64,000 bases of DNA, taken from Tunicatimonas pelagia. GTDB lineage: Bacteria; Bacteroidota; Bacteroidia; Cytophagales; Cyclobacteriaceae. A program made the position numbers and the translations under genes. Every line of letters starts with the position of its first letter. Position 1 is the stretch's first letter. The notes below the pieces were generated by a model, which saw nothing but the letters and a program-made list of their open reading frames with translations, was not told where the DNA came from and searched no databases. Positions 24,955-34,200 of the stretch are shown here, in pieces. Location of the stretch: contig NZ_CP120683.1 in assembly GCF_030506325.1 (NCBI RefSeq), forward strand, positions 4,229,001 to 4,293,000. The letters run 5' to 3'.

Positions 24955-26862
24955 TTAGTAAAGTACTCGGAAGCGAATGGTGTTTTCAATGGCCCGAAGT
25001 TCTTTAATCACCTCATCACTGTAGGCTTTGTCAATATCGATGATGACGTAGCCAATATCTTCGTTGGTCTTGAGATACTGCCCCACCACGTTGATGTGAT
25101 ACTTTAGGAGCACTTGGCTGATGTTTGCTAGCACACCCGGTTTGTTGTGGTGGATGTGCATGAGCCGATGGGCGTTTTGCAGTAACGGAAGTTGCACGTT
25201 AGGAAAGTTCACGCTGAGGAAGGAACTTCCAGTGTTGATATATTCCATAATTTTCCCTGGTACAAACTCACCGATATTTTCTTGAGCTTCTTCGGTGCTT
25301 CCGCCAATGTGGGGGGTGAGAATAACGTTAGGCAATTCTCGCAGCTCCGATACAAATTCTTCTTCATTACTTTTAGGTTCGGCAGGAAATACATCTACCG
25401 CAGCTCCCCGGATGCGCCCAGTAAGAATATGTTCTTTCAGAACCGCTACATCTACCACAAATCCTCTACTTAAGTTTAAGAAAAGTGCTCCGGGCTTCAT
25501 AGCAGCAAAATCATTAGCTCCAAAGAATTGCTTATTGTCAGCTCGGCCATCTACGTGCAGGGTTACCACATCTACTTGGCCGAGCAACTCTTCTAGCGAA
25601 TTACACTTAGTGGCATTACCTAGGGCTAGTTTGTCCACAATATCGTAGTAGTACACATCCATCCCCATATTTTCGGCCAGAACCGATAGCTGCGAACCGA
25701 TATTTCCGTAGCCTACAATACCAAGTTTCTTCCCCCGGATTTCATTACTGTTTTTGGCCGACTTCCCCCACATACCCTGGTGCATTCCCGCTGATTTATC
25801 AGTGATGCCACGCATCAGCATAATGATTTCACCAATAGCCAACTCTACCACCGAGCGAGTGTTGCTGTAGGGGGCGTTAAATACGGCAATCCCTTTTTTA
25901 GAGCAGGCCGTCAGGTCAATTTGGTTAGTACCAATGCAAAAGGCACCAATTGCGAGCAATCGGTTTGCATTTTCTAGCACCTTGGCGGTTACTTGCGTTT
26001 TAGAGCGAATACCCAGCACCGATACCGACTTTATTTTCTCAGCCAGTTCTTCTTCATCCAGGGCTGCATCGTGAGTTTCTACTTGGTAGCCTTCCTCCTT
26101 CAACCGTCGGGCCGCATCAGGATGAATATTTTCCAGCAGTAGTACTTTTATTCGATTTTTAGGATACGATATGGCAGTGTTCATTTTGTTTAGATAAAGA
26201 AATTCGTCGAGAGAAGGAGTAACATGGTCAGCTTTATCAATTACCACATCTCGTTCAATATTTTCGGTAAAGGCGTAAAATTTATTGGCAAAACCAGCTG
26301 CTTTAATTTTATAGTCATTGTAGCCATCGCCAATCACGTATACATCTCCGTTTAAGTCTAAGTCGCGAATTACAGCTACTTTGCCCTCATCGGTGGAGAG
26401 GAGATTGGAGGCATCAAAACCGGTGATGTTGCCTTCGTCATCAAAGGTAAACTCATTAGCAAACACATGACTGTCGGCAATACCGTACTCACGAATCACC
26501 GGAAGAATAAAGTCTTTAAACCCGTTGGAGATTACGTAAATTCGGTCTGAAAAATTCTTGAAGAATTCTCGGTTGCGTTCAAACGAGGGTGATACGCTTT
26601 TTTGCAGCTTTTCTACTAGCTCCGGTAAATGATCTTGGTGAGCCGGAAGTAATGCCAGTCGACTTTCCAGCGATTCCCGAAAAGAAATTTCGCCGTTCAT
26701 GCAGGAGTTGGTGATGCGTTTTACTTCGGCTAAAACCTCTTCGCGTTTTGGGTTGTCCTTCAGCGCTATCTCGCACAGCACATCCAATGCTTCCACTTGG
26801 GTAAACGTACTGTCGAAGTCGAAAACAAAGTACTTAATCGGTTTGCTGCGTACTGATTCCAT
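24955..26862 (-). CDS. SerB-SerA fusion: phosphoserine phosphatase-like HAD plus phosphoglycerate dehydrogenase
   Basis: 635 residues. The N-terminal HAD domain (1-225) has DFDST (15-19), VISNG and GDGYNDYK, as in phosphoserine phosphatase (SerB: DFDSTFTQVEALDVL). The SerA part (about 235-560) has the Rossmann motif GIVGYGNIGSQL, LNLSRGFVVD, AVDVFPAEP and the catalytic TPHIGGST. A C-terminal ACT domain (about 565-635; HNKPGVLANISQVL) probably senses serine. The first and last steps of serine synthesis are thus joined in one chain; SerC must be elsewhere. Its start overlaps the MscS gene by 29 bp, suggesting coupled translation. All key motifs look intact. Confidence 0.92.
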   Translation of the reverse strand: MESVRSKPIKYFVFDFDSTFTQVEALDVLCEIALKDNPKREEVLAEVKRITNSCMNGEISFRESLESRLALLPAHQDHLPELVEKLQKSVSPSFERNREFFKNFSDRIYVISNGFKDFILPVIREYGIADSHVFANEFTFDDEGNITGFDASNLLSTDEGKVAVIRDLDLNGDVYVIGDGYNDYKIKAAGFANKFYAFTENIERDVVIDKADHVTPSLDEFLYLNKMNTAISYPKNRIKVLLLENIHPDAARRLKEEGYQVETHDAALDEEELAEKIKSVSVLGIRSKTQVTAKVLENANRLLAIGAFCIGTNQIDLTACSKKGIAVFNAPYSNTRSVVELAIGEIIMLMRGITDKSAGMHQGMWGKSAKNSNEIRGKKLGIVGYGNIGSQLSVLAENMGMDVYYYDIVDKLALGNATKCNSLEELLGQVDVVTLHVDGRADNKQFFGANDFAAMKPGALFLNLSRGFVVDVAVLKEHILTGRIRGAAVDVFPAEPKSNEEEFVSELRELPNVILTPHIGGSTEEAQENIGEFVPGKIMEYINTGSSFLSVNFPNVQLPLLQNAHRLMHIHHNKPGVLANISQVLLKYHINVVGQYLKTNEDIGYVIIDIDKAYSDEVIKELRAIENTIRFRVLY

Positions 26863-27772
26863 TATGATTTTTTAGTTCTACGGGCAGTTCACCGCTACGG
26901 ATGTGCAAATCGCGTTGCGGAAACGGAATTTCAACATTATGTTCGCCAAATTTTTTGAAAACCGAGTAGTATAGTTGGCTCTTCAGGGCTTGGGGGCGTT
27001 GTACGTACATGGAGGTCCAGACCATCATATCAAAGTTGAGCGAGCTATCGCCAAATTCGGTGAACCAAACGTCGGGCGGAGGATTCTTCAGTATTCCCGG
27101 ATGCTCACCCATTACCTCCATCAGCAAATCTTTAACCTTCTGCGGATTTTCGCTGTAAGAAACTCCTATCGGAAAGTGGAAGCGCACCCGTCGGTCGTTA
27201 TGGCTCCAGTTAATCACCTGCGAAGAGATAAATTCGGAATTAGGCACGATGATAGAGATATTATCATTAGTGATAACGGTAGTGGCTCGAGCCGAAATAT
27301 TCACTACATCGCCATTAACATCACCCACCTCAATGCGGTCGCCTACCTTAATGGGCCGTTCGAACAAAATAATTAATCCCGAGATAAAATTATTAGCGAT
27401 GTTCTGTAGGCCAAAACCCAGCCCAACCCCAAGTGCACCAGCTAATACCGTTAATGAGCTAAGATCAATACCCGCCGACTGGATGATAATAGAAATCCCC
27501 AATACCAACACCAGATAGCGAACAATGGTACCAATAGACTGACGAACCCCAATATCTAAGTTATACCGGGCTAAAATCTTATCGGAAAGAATATTCCGAA
27601 ACCTTCCGGAAAGAATTACCAGAAAGACAAGGCTAGCCACGTAGAAAATGATATCGAGAAGGTCGAACGAACGCCCCGATAGTTCAAATAAATCGTAGGT
27701 GAACCACCCATAGACCATGAGCACCCACTCTTTTATCTGCTCCCATACGGTTTGCACTGGCTCTTCCATCAA
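26834..27772 (-). CDS. MscS-family mechanosensitive channel
   Basis: 312 residues with three membrane helices (about 22-42, 60-80, 95-130). The pore helix and beta domain read LSSLTVLAGALGVGLGFGLQNIANNFISGLIILFERPIKVGDRIEVGDV. The alpha/beta vestibule follows (VRFHFPIGVSYSENPQKVKDLL; VWFTEFGDSSLNFDMMVW). It should relieve osmotic down-shock at the inner membrane. The C-terminal 29 bp overlap the start of the SerB-SerA gene, so they probably form one operon. The start ATG lies 20 bp after a good -7 element. Confidence 0.93.
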   Translation of the reverse strand: MMEEPVQTVWEQIKEWVLMVYGWFTYDLFELSGRSFDLLDIIFYVASLVFLVILSGRFRNILSDKILARYNLDIGVRQSIGTIVRYLVLVLGISIIIQSAGIDLSSLTVLAGALGVGLGFGLQNIANNFISGLIILFERPIKVGDRIEVGDVNGDVVNISARATTVITNDNISIIVPNSEFISSQVINWSHNDRRVRFHFPIGVSYSENPQKVKDLLMEVMGEHPGILKNPPPDVWFTEFGDSSLNFDMMVWTSMYVQRPQALKSQLYYSVFKKFGEHNVEIPFPQRDLHIRSGELPVELKNHNGISTQQTD

Positions 27773-27791
27773 GGCAAAGTTAGGGAAAAAG

Positions 27792-27799
27792 CAAAGTTA
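27792..27799 (-). promoter_or_regulatory. candidate -7 element for the MscS/SerBA operon
   Basis: The complement reads TAACTTTG, an exact TAnnTTTG match, 20 bp before the MscS ATG. A second exact match (complement of 27775-27782) is too close to the ATG to serve. No TTTG is found at the right distance upstream. Confidence 0.35.
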
Positions 27800-27921
27800 G
27801 TATAGCAGAGCGAAATATTTTTCCCGCAAAAGGCAGTTTGAGAGCATGTTAACGTGCAGTAAGTCAAAACTACTGCGCGGGAAAACTTTACTCAGCAATA
27901 ATTGTTTAACTATTATTATTA

Positions 27922-29364
27922 ATGACTAAACAGAAAGATATGACTGATGCTGCGATAGTTTGGTTCAGGAATGACTTACGCTTACACGATAATGTTACTT
28001 TAACCGAAGCAATCCGTAAATCTGATAAAGTTTATCCGGTGTACTGCTTTGATCCTCGGCATTTTGCCGAAACCGAGTTGGAATTTCCTAAAACAGATTC
28101 ATACCGGGCTCAATTCTTAGTAGAATCACTGCAAAATCTCCGCGATAATCTTCAGGCTATTGGTTCTGATCTTATCGTCCGACAAGGTGTGCCCGAGTCC
28201 GTTATTCCTCAGTTAGCCAAAGAAGTGGGTGCTTCTAAAGTGCTTGCCAGCAAGGAAGTAACTTCCGAAGAACGCTCAGTAGAAAAGCAAATGGGAGACC
28301 GGCTGTCGCCTCTGGGCATTGAACTAGAACTTATTTGGCAGTCTACCCTACTGCACGTGGACGATATTCCCTGGCCTATCAATAATGTGCCTGACATTTT
28401 CTCTCAGTTCAGGCGAGAAGCAGAGAAAACTACTCAGGTGAGAAATACGGTGCCTGCTCCCGATGCGTTGAACAATGTTGCCTCAATTACCGCGGGCGAT
28501 ATTCCTACTTTAGATCAACTAGGCCTACTCCCGGTTGAGGCTGATAAACGGGCTGTTTTAGCTTTTAAGGGAGGGGAAACCACCGGGTTGGCGCGACTAG
28601 ATGAATACTTCTGGGAGAGAGACTGCCTGAAAAATTATAAGGAGACCCGAAATGGGATGTTGGGAGCCGATTATTCATCTAAATTCTCAGCTTGGCTAGC
28701 CAACGGATCGCTTTCACCCCGAACAATTTACGAAGAAGTAAAACGCTACGAGCAGCAGCGGGTGAAGAACAAATCAACCTACTGGCTAGTTTTTGAGCTG
28801 CTTTGGCGCGATTACTTCCGGTTTATAGCCAAAAAATACGGCAACAGCATCTTTCAGTTTGGTGGGATTCAGGATAAAAGCCCGGACCTTCGCAACGATA
28901 TTGGCTTGTTTCATAAGTGGAAAAACGGCAAAACGGGGGTGCCTTTTATTGATGCGAACATGCGCGAGATCAACGCCACGGGGTTTATGTCGAACCGTGG
29001 TCGGCAGAATGTAGCGAGTTTTTTAGTAAAAGACCTGAAAGTAAACTGGACCTGGGGAGCGTTGTTCTTTGAGTCAATTTTGATTGACTACGATGTTTGT
29101 AGCAACTGGTGCAACTGGAACTACATGGCCGGAGTGGGCAATGATCCGCGGGAGAATCGTTACTTCAATATTATGAGTCAAGCTCAGCGCTACGACGGCC
29201 AGGGCGAGTACGTTCGCCACTGGATTCCTGAATTATCTGATGTGCGCGGAAAGAAAATACACTACCCTACCGAGATTCCTCAACCAGAGCTGGCTAGCAT
29301 GGGCGTTCGGTTGGGAGAAGATTACCCAAGGCCATTAGTAGCATTCAGTAAATGGCTTTATTGA
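27922..29364 (+). CDS. DASH-type cryptochrome/photolyase
   Basis: 480 residues. The N-terminal alpha/beta photolyase domain (IVWFRNDLRLHDNVTLTEAI; VYPVYCFDPRHF) is followed by the helical FAD domain. The latter has LFHKWKNGKTGVPFIDANMREINATGFMSNRGRQNVASFLVKDL, NWCNWNYMAGVGNDPRENRYFN and a C-terminal GEYVRHWIPEL. This pattern, including the Trp-rich segment, is characteristic of CRY-DASH. These proteins bind FAD and usually a folate antenna, and repair cyclobutane dimers mainly in single-stranded DNA. It stands as a single gene. A second Met (residue 7) is an alternative start. Confidence 0.95.
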   Translation: MTKQKDMTDAAIVWFRNDLRLHDNVTLTEAIRKSDKVYPVYCFDPRHFAETELEFPKTDSYRAQFLVESLQNLRDNLQAIGSDLIVRQGVPESVIPQLAKEVGASKVLASKEVTSEERSVEKQMGDRLSPLGIELELIWQSTLLHVDDIPWPINNVPDIFSQFRREAEKTTQVRNTVPAPDALNNVASITAGDIPTLDQLGLLPVEADKRAVLAFKGGETTGLARLDEYFWERDCLKNYKETRNGMLGADYSSKFSAWLANGSLSPRTIYEEVKRYEQQRVKNKSTYWLVFELLWRDYFRFIAKKYGNSIFQFGGIQDKSPDLRNDIGLFHKWKNGKTGVPFIDANMREINATGFMSNRGRQNVASFLVKDLKVNWTWGALFFESILIDYDVCSNWCNWNYMAGVGNDPRENRYFNIMSQAQRYDGQGEYVRHWIPELSDVRGKKIHYPTEIPQPELASMGVRLGEDYPRPLVAFSKWLY

Positions 29365-29366
29365 TA

Positions 29367-29438
29367 ATGAATAATGACGAATGATTAGTGGTCAATAAAA
29401 CGGTAATTATTCATTACTCATCATTTCATCAATCATTA
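29367..29438. repeat. AATGA-word palindromic spacer between convergent genes
   Basis: The left half has GATAATGAATAATGACGAATGATTA. The right half has ATTATTCATTACTCATCATTTCATCAATCATTA. They are complementary in words but offset, so several pairings are possible. It fills nearly the whole gap between the cryptochrome (+) and the cytochrome b-like gene (-), and could act as a two-way terminator. Confidence 0.55.
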
Positions 29439-29439
29439 C

Positions 29440-29892
29440 TTAGAACCAGCCTCGGGCTACTCGGCTCCAGGGCCAGGGAATAGCGGACATAATCAGCACA
29501 AAACCAATCAGATAAAACAAAGCAGTACGCATAAACTTCGCTTTATCGGTAGCAGCCCGTTTGGCGGTAGAGTAACCAATGGTAATTAAAATAATACCGA
29601 TGATATTGGTAGCAATGTGTTCTACAGCCCAAAAGCGCAGCTCCGTATTCTTCATAGCTGCTCCCATATCAGCCAATGCACTTTGCACTACCGGGCTGAT
29701 GAAGTACAAAATGAGGCCGATTACCAACTGAAGGTGTACCGAAATCATGGTGAATAAGCCTAGTTTTCGGTCGGTTTCTGTAAAAGTTTTGTTACCCGAC
29801 CAGCCTAAAAAAGCTTTAATAATGACAGCAATAAGCAATATGACTACTACGTAGCGCAGGGTAGAGTGAAGGTGAAGAAGGCCAATATACAT
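29440..29892 (-). CDS. four-helix cytochrome b-like membrane protein
   Basis: 150 residues with four membrane helices. His residues near the helix ends (LHLHS at 6-10, SVHLQLVIG about 51-58, VEHIATN about 90-96) could ligate heme. Homologues in Bacteroidota are often called cytochrome B, but the function is not established. It ends GWF. A separate terminator and a microprotein gene lie upstream. Confidence 0.75.
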   Translation of the reverse strand: MYIGLLHLHSTLRYVVVILLIAVIIKAFLGWSGNKTFTETDRKLGLFTMISVHLQLVIGLILYFISPVVQSALADMGAAMKNTELRFWAVEHIATNIIGIILITIGYSTAKRAATDKAKFMRTALFYLIGFVLIMSAIPWPWSRVARGWF

Positions 29893-29939
29893 GCGGAAAA
29901 GTTTAGTAAGTGTAAAGCTAGTTAAAACTCATTAATCAC

Positions 29940-29970
29940 AAAAAAAGCGGCCTGAAAAGACCGCTTCGGT
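29940..29970 (-). terminator. terminator of the 53-residue membrane protein gene
   Basis: AAGCGG (29945-29950) pairs with CCGCTT (29961-29966), with an inner CT/AG pair. The + strand A-run before it is a T-run on the - strand. It lies just after the stop of the microprotein gene at 29976, which supports that gene being real. Confidence 0.8.
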
Positions 29971-29975
29971 TTTAT

Positions 29976-30137
29976 CTATGCTGCTTTGCGAATAAATTTA
30001 TTAAGTCGCCGATGCTTAGTAGGTAGGTTTGGTACCCTTGCCTGCTGGTTCAGCATCAAATAGAAAAACATTCCCAACGTATAAAGCACTCCCGCCAAAT
30101 ACAGGGCTAAGAAAATATAAGAAAGAATTGTTATCAT
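29976..30137 (-). CDS. 53-residue single-pass membrane microprotein
   Basis: The ATG is at 30137-30135 and the TAG at 29978-29976. The protein opens MITILSYIFLALYLAGVLY, has one helix of about 26 hydrophobic residues (4-29), then a basic tail with NLPTKHRRLNKFIRKAA. That gives an outside-in type anchor with a positively charged cytoplasmic end. It is followed directly by a good terminator. I do not recognise the family. It lies 56 bp downstream of the YihY/BrkB gene on the same strand, so the two are probably co-transcribed. Confidence 0.75.
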   Translation of the reverse strand: MITILSYIFLALYLAGVLYTLGMFFYLMLNQQARVPNLPTKHRRLNKFIRKAA

Positions 30138-30193
30138 ATCAGTAAAATTATACAAGCATACTAATCGTAAAGCCGGAAGAAAAGTTGCGTATT

Positions 30194-31156
30194 TTAGGTC
30201 AATTCCGTAGAAATTTTTTCTGGCTCCGGTTCCCGCTCTATTTCTTGCTTAATTACCTGTACTGCGTTCTTTTTAGGAATAATGGTATCGCCCACATGAT
30301 GAGAATAGGCTTTGGTAAATTCAGCTCCAACCAGAAAAATGACCGCCGAATAATAGATCCAGATCAACAGAATGACCAGCGAGCCAGCGGCACCGTAGGA
30401 AGTAGATAAATTGCTGGTAGTTAGATATAAGCCAATCAATTCTTTTCCTAGCACAAACAAAACCGTAGTAACCAATGAACCTACCCATACATCACGCCAG
30501 CGAATTACCGCGTCGGGCAGTAATTTGAATACCAGGGCAAATACCAAAGTCACAATAGCAATGCTGATGGTTAAGCTGGCCAGTTGCATGAGATACACTG
30601 TATAATCTGACAAAAACTGAGGAATGAACTCTTCAAAGACCTTCAATGCTAGATCAATAATTTGAATAGCAATGAGAATTAGCCCCAGGCTTACTACAAT
30701 TACAAAAGAAAACAGGCGATCTACAATCAGTTTAAGCCAGCCTCGGCGGGGTTTGGCCCGAACGCCCCAGATTTCGTTTAGGGCTAACTGAATATTAACA
30801 AATACGGTAGTAGCACTAAAAATTAGCGTAGCGAAACCAATAGTTTTGGCTACTGCACCTGACTCATTGAGATTAACATTACGAAGAATATTCTGAATTT
30901 GCTTAGCAATGCCTTCGCCTACGTGGGTGGATATCTGCTCATACAATGTTCCCTTTACTGCCTCTTCGCCGTAGATTATACCAGCAATATATACTGCAAA
31001 AATCAGTAGAGCCGGTAGAGAAAAGATCATGTAGAAAGCAATAGATGCTCCGTAGAGCATAGGGTTATCGTGCTGAAACCCCTTGTAGGTATCAATGAGC
31101 AACCGCATTCCTACGGTTTTCTTAATCCTTCCCCAGTATTCTTGCCAACGCTTCAT
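30194..31156 (-). CDS. YihY/BrkB family inner-membrane protein
   Basis: 320 residues with about six membrane helices. The family pattern is present: NPMLYGASIAFYMIFSLPALLIFAVYIAGIIYGEEA, IGFATLIFSATTVFVNIQLALNEIWGVRAKPRRG, DAVIRWRDVWVGSLVTTVLFVLGKELIGLYL, and STSYGAAGSLVILLIWIYYSAVIFLVGAEFTKAY. The family was once named ribonuclease BN in error; its true role is unsettled. The C-terminus is charged (EIEREPEPEK). It starts about 140 bp after the T9SS protein's terminator. Confidence 0.93.
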   Translation of the reverse strand: MKRWQEYWGRIKKTVGMRLLIDTYKGFQHDNPMLYGASIAFYMIFSLPALLIFAVYIAGIIYGEEAVKGTLYEQISTHVGEGIAKQIQNILRNVNLNESGAVAKTIGFATLIFSATTVFVNIQLALNEIWGVRAKPRRGWLKLIVDRLFSFVIVVSLGLILIAIQIIDLALKVFEEFIPQFLSDYTVYLMQLASLTISIAIVTLVFALVFKLLPDAVIRWRDVWVGSLVTTVLFVLGKELIGLYLTTSNLSTSYGAAGSLVILLIWIYYSAVIFLVGAEFTKAYSHHVGDTIIPKKNAVQVIKQEIEREPEPEKISTELT

Positions 31157-31241
31157 TTCAGCATTTGTCTACATTTGACTGTACAGCGAATACCCGGACT
31201 ATCGTAACTGTGCGAGTATCTGTTTACAACTGCAATAAAGC

Positions 31242-31273
31242 AAAAAGTGCCGAATAAACATTCAGCACTTTTT
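31242..31273 (-). terminator. terminator of the PA14/T9SS gene
   Basis: AAAAAGTGC pairs with GCACTTTTT, extended inside by GAAT/ATTC. The A- and T-runs are symmetrical, so it can act on both strands. It lies 24 bp after the stop of the gene at 31297. Confidence 0.85.
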
Positions 31274-31296
31274 ACCACAACACAAACGTACGTTAT

Positions 31297-34200
31297 TTAT
31301 TGTATAACAATCTTCTGAGTATTCCAGTGATTATTGGTTTGCGTTCGCACCAAATAAACTCCTTTGGGCAAGTCGGTAAGGTTTAGCGACTGAGCCTTTT
31401 GCTTATTCAGCGTGCCCGTTTTGAAGGTATTGCCTTGTATATCACTAATCCAGTAATTTCCTGGATACTCAGTTTTAATATGGATGATACCAATAGACGG
31501 ATTTGGATAAATATTAATCTCCGGCTGGGCAACCAGCAATTGGGGTTCCTCTATTTGAGAAGTTAGGCTAGCCCCCTTCTTCGGAGTACTTTCCTGCCGT
31601 GCTACTGGGGTTGGAGCTCCCGTACTTTCAATAACTAGTGCGCCTATAAAGCCGTAGGTTGCACCCGCCACTCGGCTAACGTCAATTTGTATTTGACCGT
31701 TGGCTGCTGGTCGTACATTACTAATCGTCACAGTTTCTTCCTCATTGTACGAAGCATTGAGGGTAACCTCTTGATTGCCAATGCGGTAAGTTGCATTTCT
31801 ATTGCCACCAAACATAGAGCTAGCAAAGAACGTGAAGCTATAAACTTTATCTGGTGACGCTCCATTTAGCGTTATTACTTCTTGTCCTTGTGTCCAGAAA
31901 TATGAGCGGGTTACGGCATCAGGGTACTTTCCGCTATTATTCTCGGTGGCATAACCTTTTCGGTTGTCACCATCCCAAGCGGTTTCTAATTTTAGGGTGA
32001 TCGCCGAAGATGTACCATCAATATTTTTTAATAGGGCAGCATTGGTAGACCGATGAATGTTATTCCAGTTGTCTGCTACATCACGACCTGCCCGATGAAA
32101 GTTCACGTGAATTTTCTCCCCTTTTTTTACAGATTCTGTTTTGGGTGCTTGAAGGAAGAGCTTATCATCAGGAATAGCTTGTAATGATACTCCTGGCCCC
32201 TGATACCGGACTTCCAGTACTTGTGGCCCCCATCGCTCAAAGAAGGTCAACCGAATGGGGTGGTAGCCAGCCGATAGTTGAACGCTGCCCGACTTCTCTT
32301 GGGCTTCGGCTCGGCGGCCATCGTTGTTGATAATCTCGCGGCCATCCAGGTAGAAGTTGCTACCATCGTTGGCATTCACATAAAAGGTGTACTCACCCGC
32401 TTGCTCAATTAGTAGGTACGCTTCATAGACAAAGCCCATAGTGTAAAGCTTTCCAATAGCGGGGTCAAAGGTAAAGTTTGATAGGGTCCCTTGACTGGTG
32501 GGGGTAAGTTGGTCAAAATTGGGAAGAGCAGGCCACTCGCCCACGTAGTAGCTGTAGTATACACCCGGCTCGCCTATATCAGCTACCGGAGGTTGAGGAT
32601 TTTCAACTACCGGATCACCCTCTAGCGAAAGTACTTCATCCGGAATAAGCATTTTGTTAATACTGGGACCAGCGTAACTTACCTCCAAGATTGCTCGTCC
32701 CCGATGCTCGAAGAACTCCACACGAATGGGGTGCTTCCCTTTCGTCAGGTCTACTGATCCTGACCGTTCTTGCTTCGCATGACGCCCATCATTATCTACA
32801 ATTTTCTGTCCGTCAATGTACAGCACGCTACCGTCATCAGATGCAGTATAGAATTGATACGTTCCGGCAGTTTGAATATCAATGTAACCAGTAAAGGCAA
32901 ACCCAAAGAATTCATCCTTCTTTCGCTCACTAAGGCTAAAGTTAGAGGTAGTTCCTACCTCCACTGCCGAAAGCTGACTAAAATCAGGGAGCGTTCTCCA
33001 TTGCCCTTCGTAGTATGCATAGTTTAACCTAGGTTCTTTATCCTCTACTATTGGATCATCAACTATAGGAGCAGCGTTCACAACCACGCTTACCGTATCC
33101 GTAGAAATGGCTTCCGCGTCGTCTTGTACCGCTATCACAAACTGATAAACACCTTCCTGTAAGCCTGTAACACTAGTGGTAGCAGCATTGGGCTGTACAA
33201 TCACTGCTTCTCCTCCAATCTTACTCCATTGATAACTAGCAATTGTACCGTCTTCGTCGGTAGCTGTTGCTTCCAGCGATATTTCTGCTTGAGGCAGTGT
33301 TATCTCAATGTCGTTACCAGCGTCTACTACCGGAGGTAGGTTAGGAATGGGAGCTTCAGTGGGTGCTTGGAGGAAGAGCTTATCATCAGGAATAGCTTGT
33401 AATGATACTCCTGGCCCCTGATACCGGACTTCCAGTACTTGTGGCCCCCATCGCTCAAAGAAGGTCAACCGAATGGGGTGGTAGCCAGCCGATAGTTGAA
33501 CGCTGCCCGACTTCTCTTGGGCTTCGGCTCGGCGGCCATCGTTGTTGATAATCTCGCGGCCATCCAGGTAGAAGTTGCTACCATCGTTGGCATTCACATA
33601 AAAGGTGTACTCACCCGCTTGCTCAATTAGTAGGTACGCTTCATAGACAAAGCCCATAGTGTAAAGTTTTCCAATAGCGGGGTCAAAGGTAAAGTTTGAT
33701 AGGGTCCCTTGACTGGTGGGGGTAAGTTGGTCAAAATTGGGAAGAGCAGGCCACTCGCCCACGTAGTAGCTATAGTATACACCTGGTTCGCCTATATCGG
33801 CAGTAGGTGGAGTGGGTGATCCAGGTGCCCCGGGCGATGGGGAAGCATTATCTTCCGTTGTTACTTCATAAGATATTGCTGATGAGGTAGTTATTTCCCC
33901 TTCGTCATCCTGCGCTCTCGCTTGAATCTGATACGTCCCGGCTGGAACTGATGGCCAAGTGTAGGTAACGAATCCTTGTTCAATTGAAACAGACTGCTCA
34001 TCAACTTGCTTTCCGTCCACCCAAAAAGAAGTTTTTGTGATTCTGCCATCGCTATCACTAACTTCGGCTACTAAAGTAATATCATCTCCTGCTACGTAAG
34101 CAGCATCTGATGGTTGAATAAGTTGTACAACTGGTGGGTCGTTATACGTAGGGCTAGCCGATGCTTCTGTTTTCTTTAGGAAGAAAGCAAGTTTGGCCAC

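Noticed and set aside
27249-27518. 89-residue + strand frame inside the MscS gene
   Set aside because: Complete overlap with a well-conserved gene on the other strand; shadow frame.
32143-33793. Insertion sequence explaining the duplicated 433-bp block
   Set aside because: The repeats are direct, in frame and correspond to a protein domain plus linker; no transposase or terminal inverted repeats are present.
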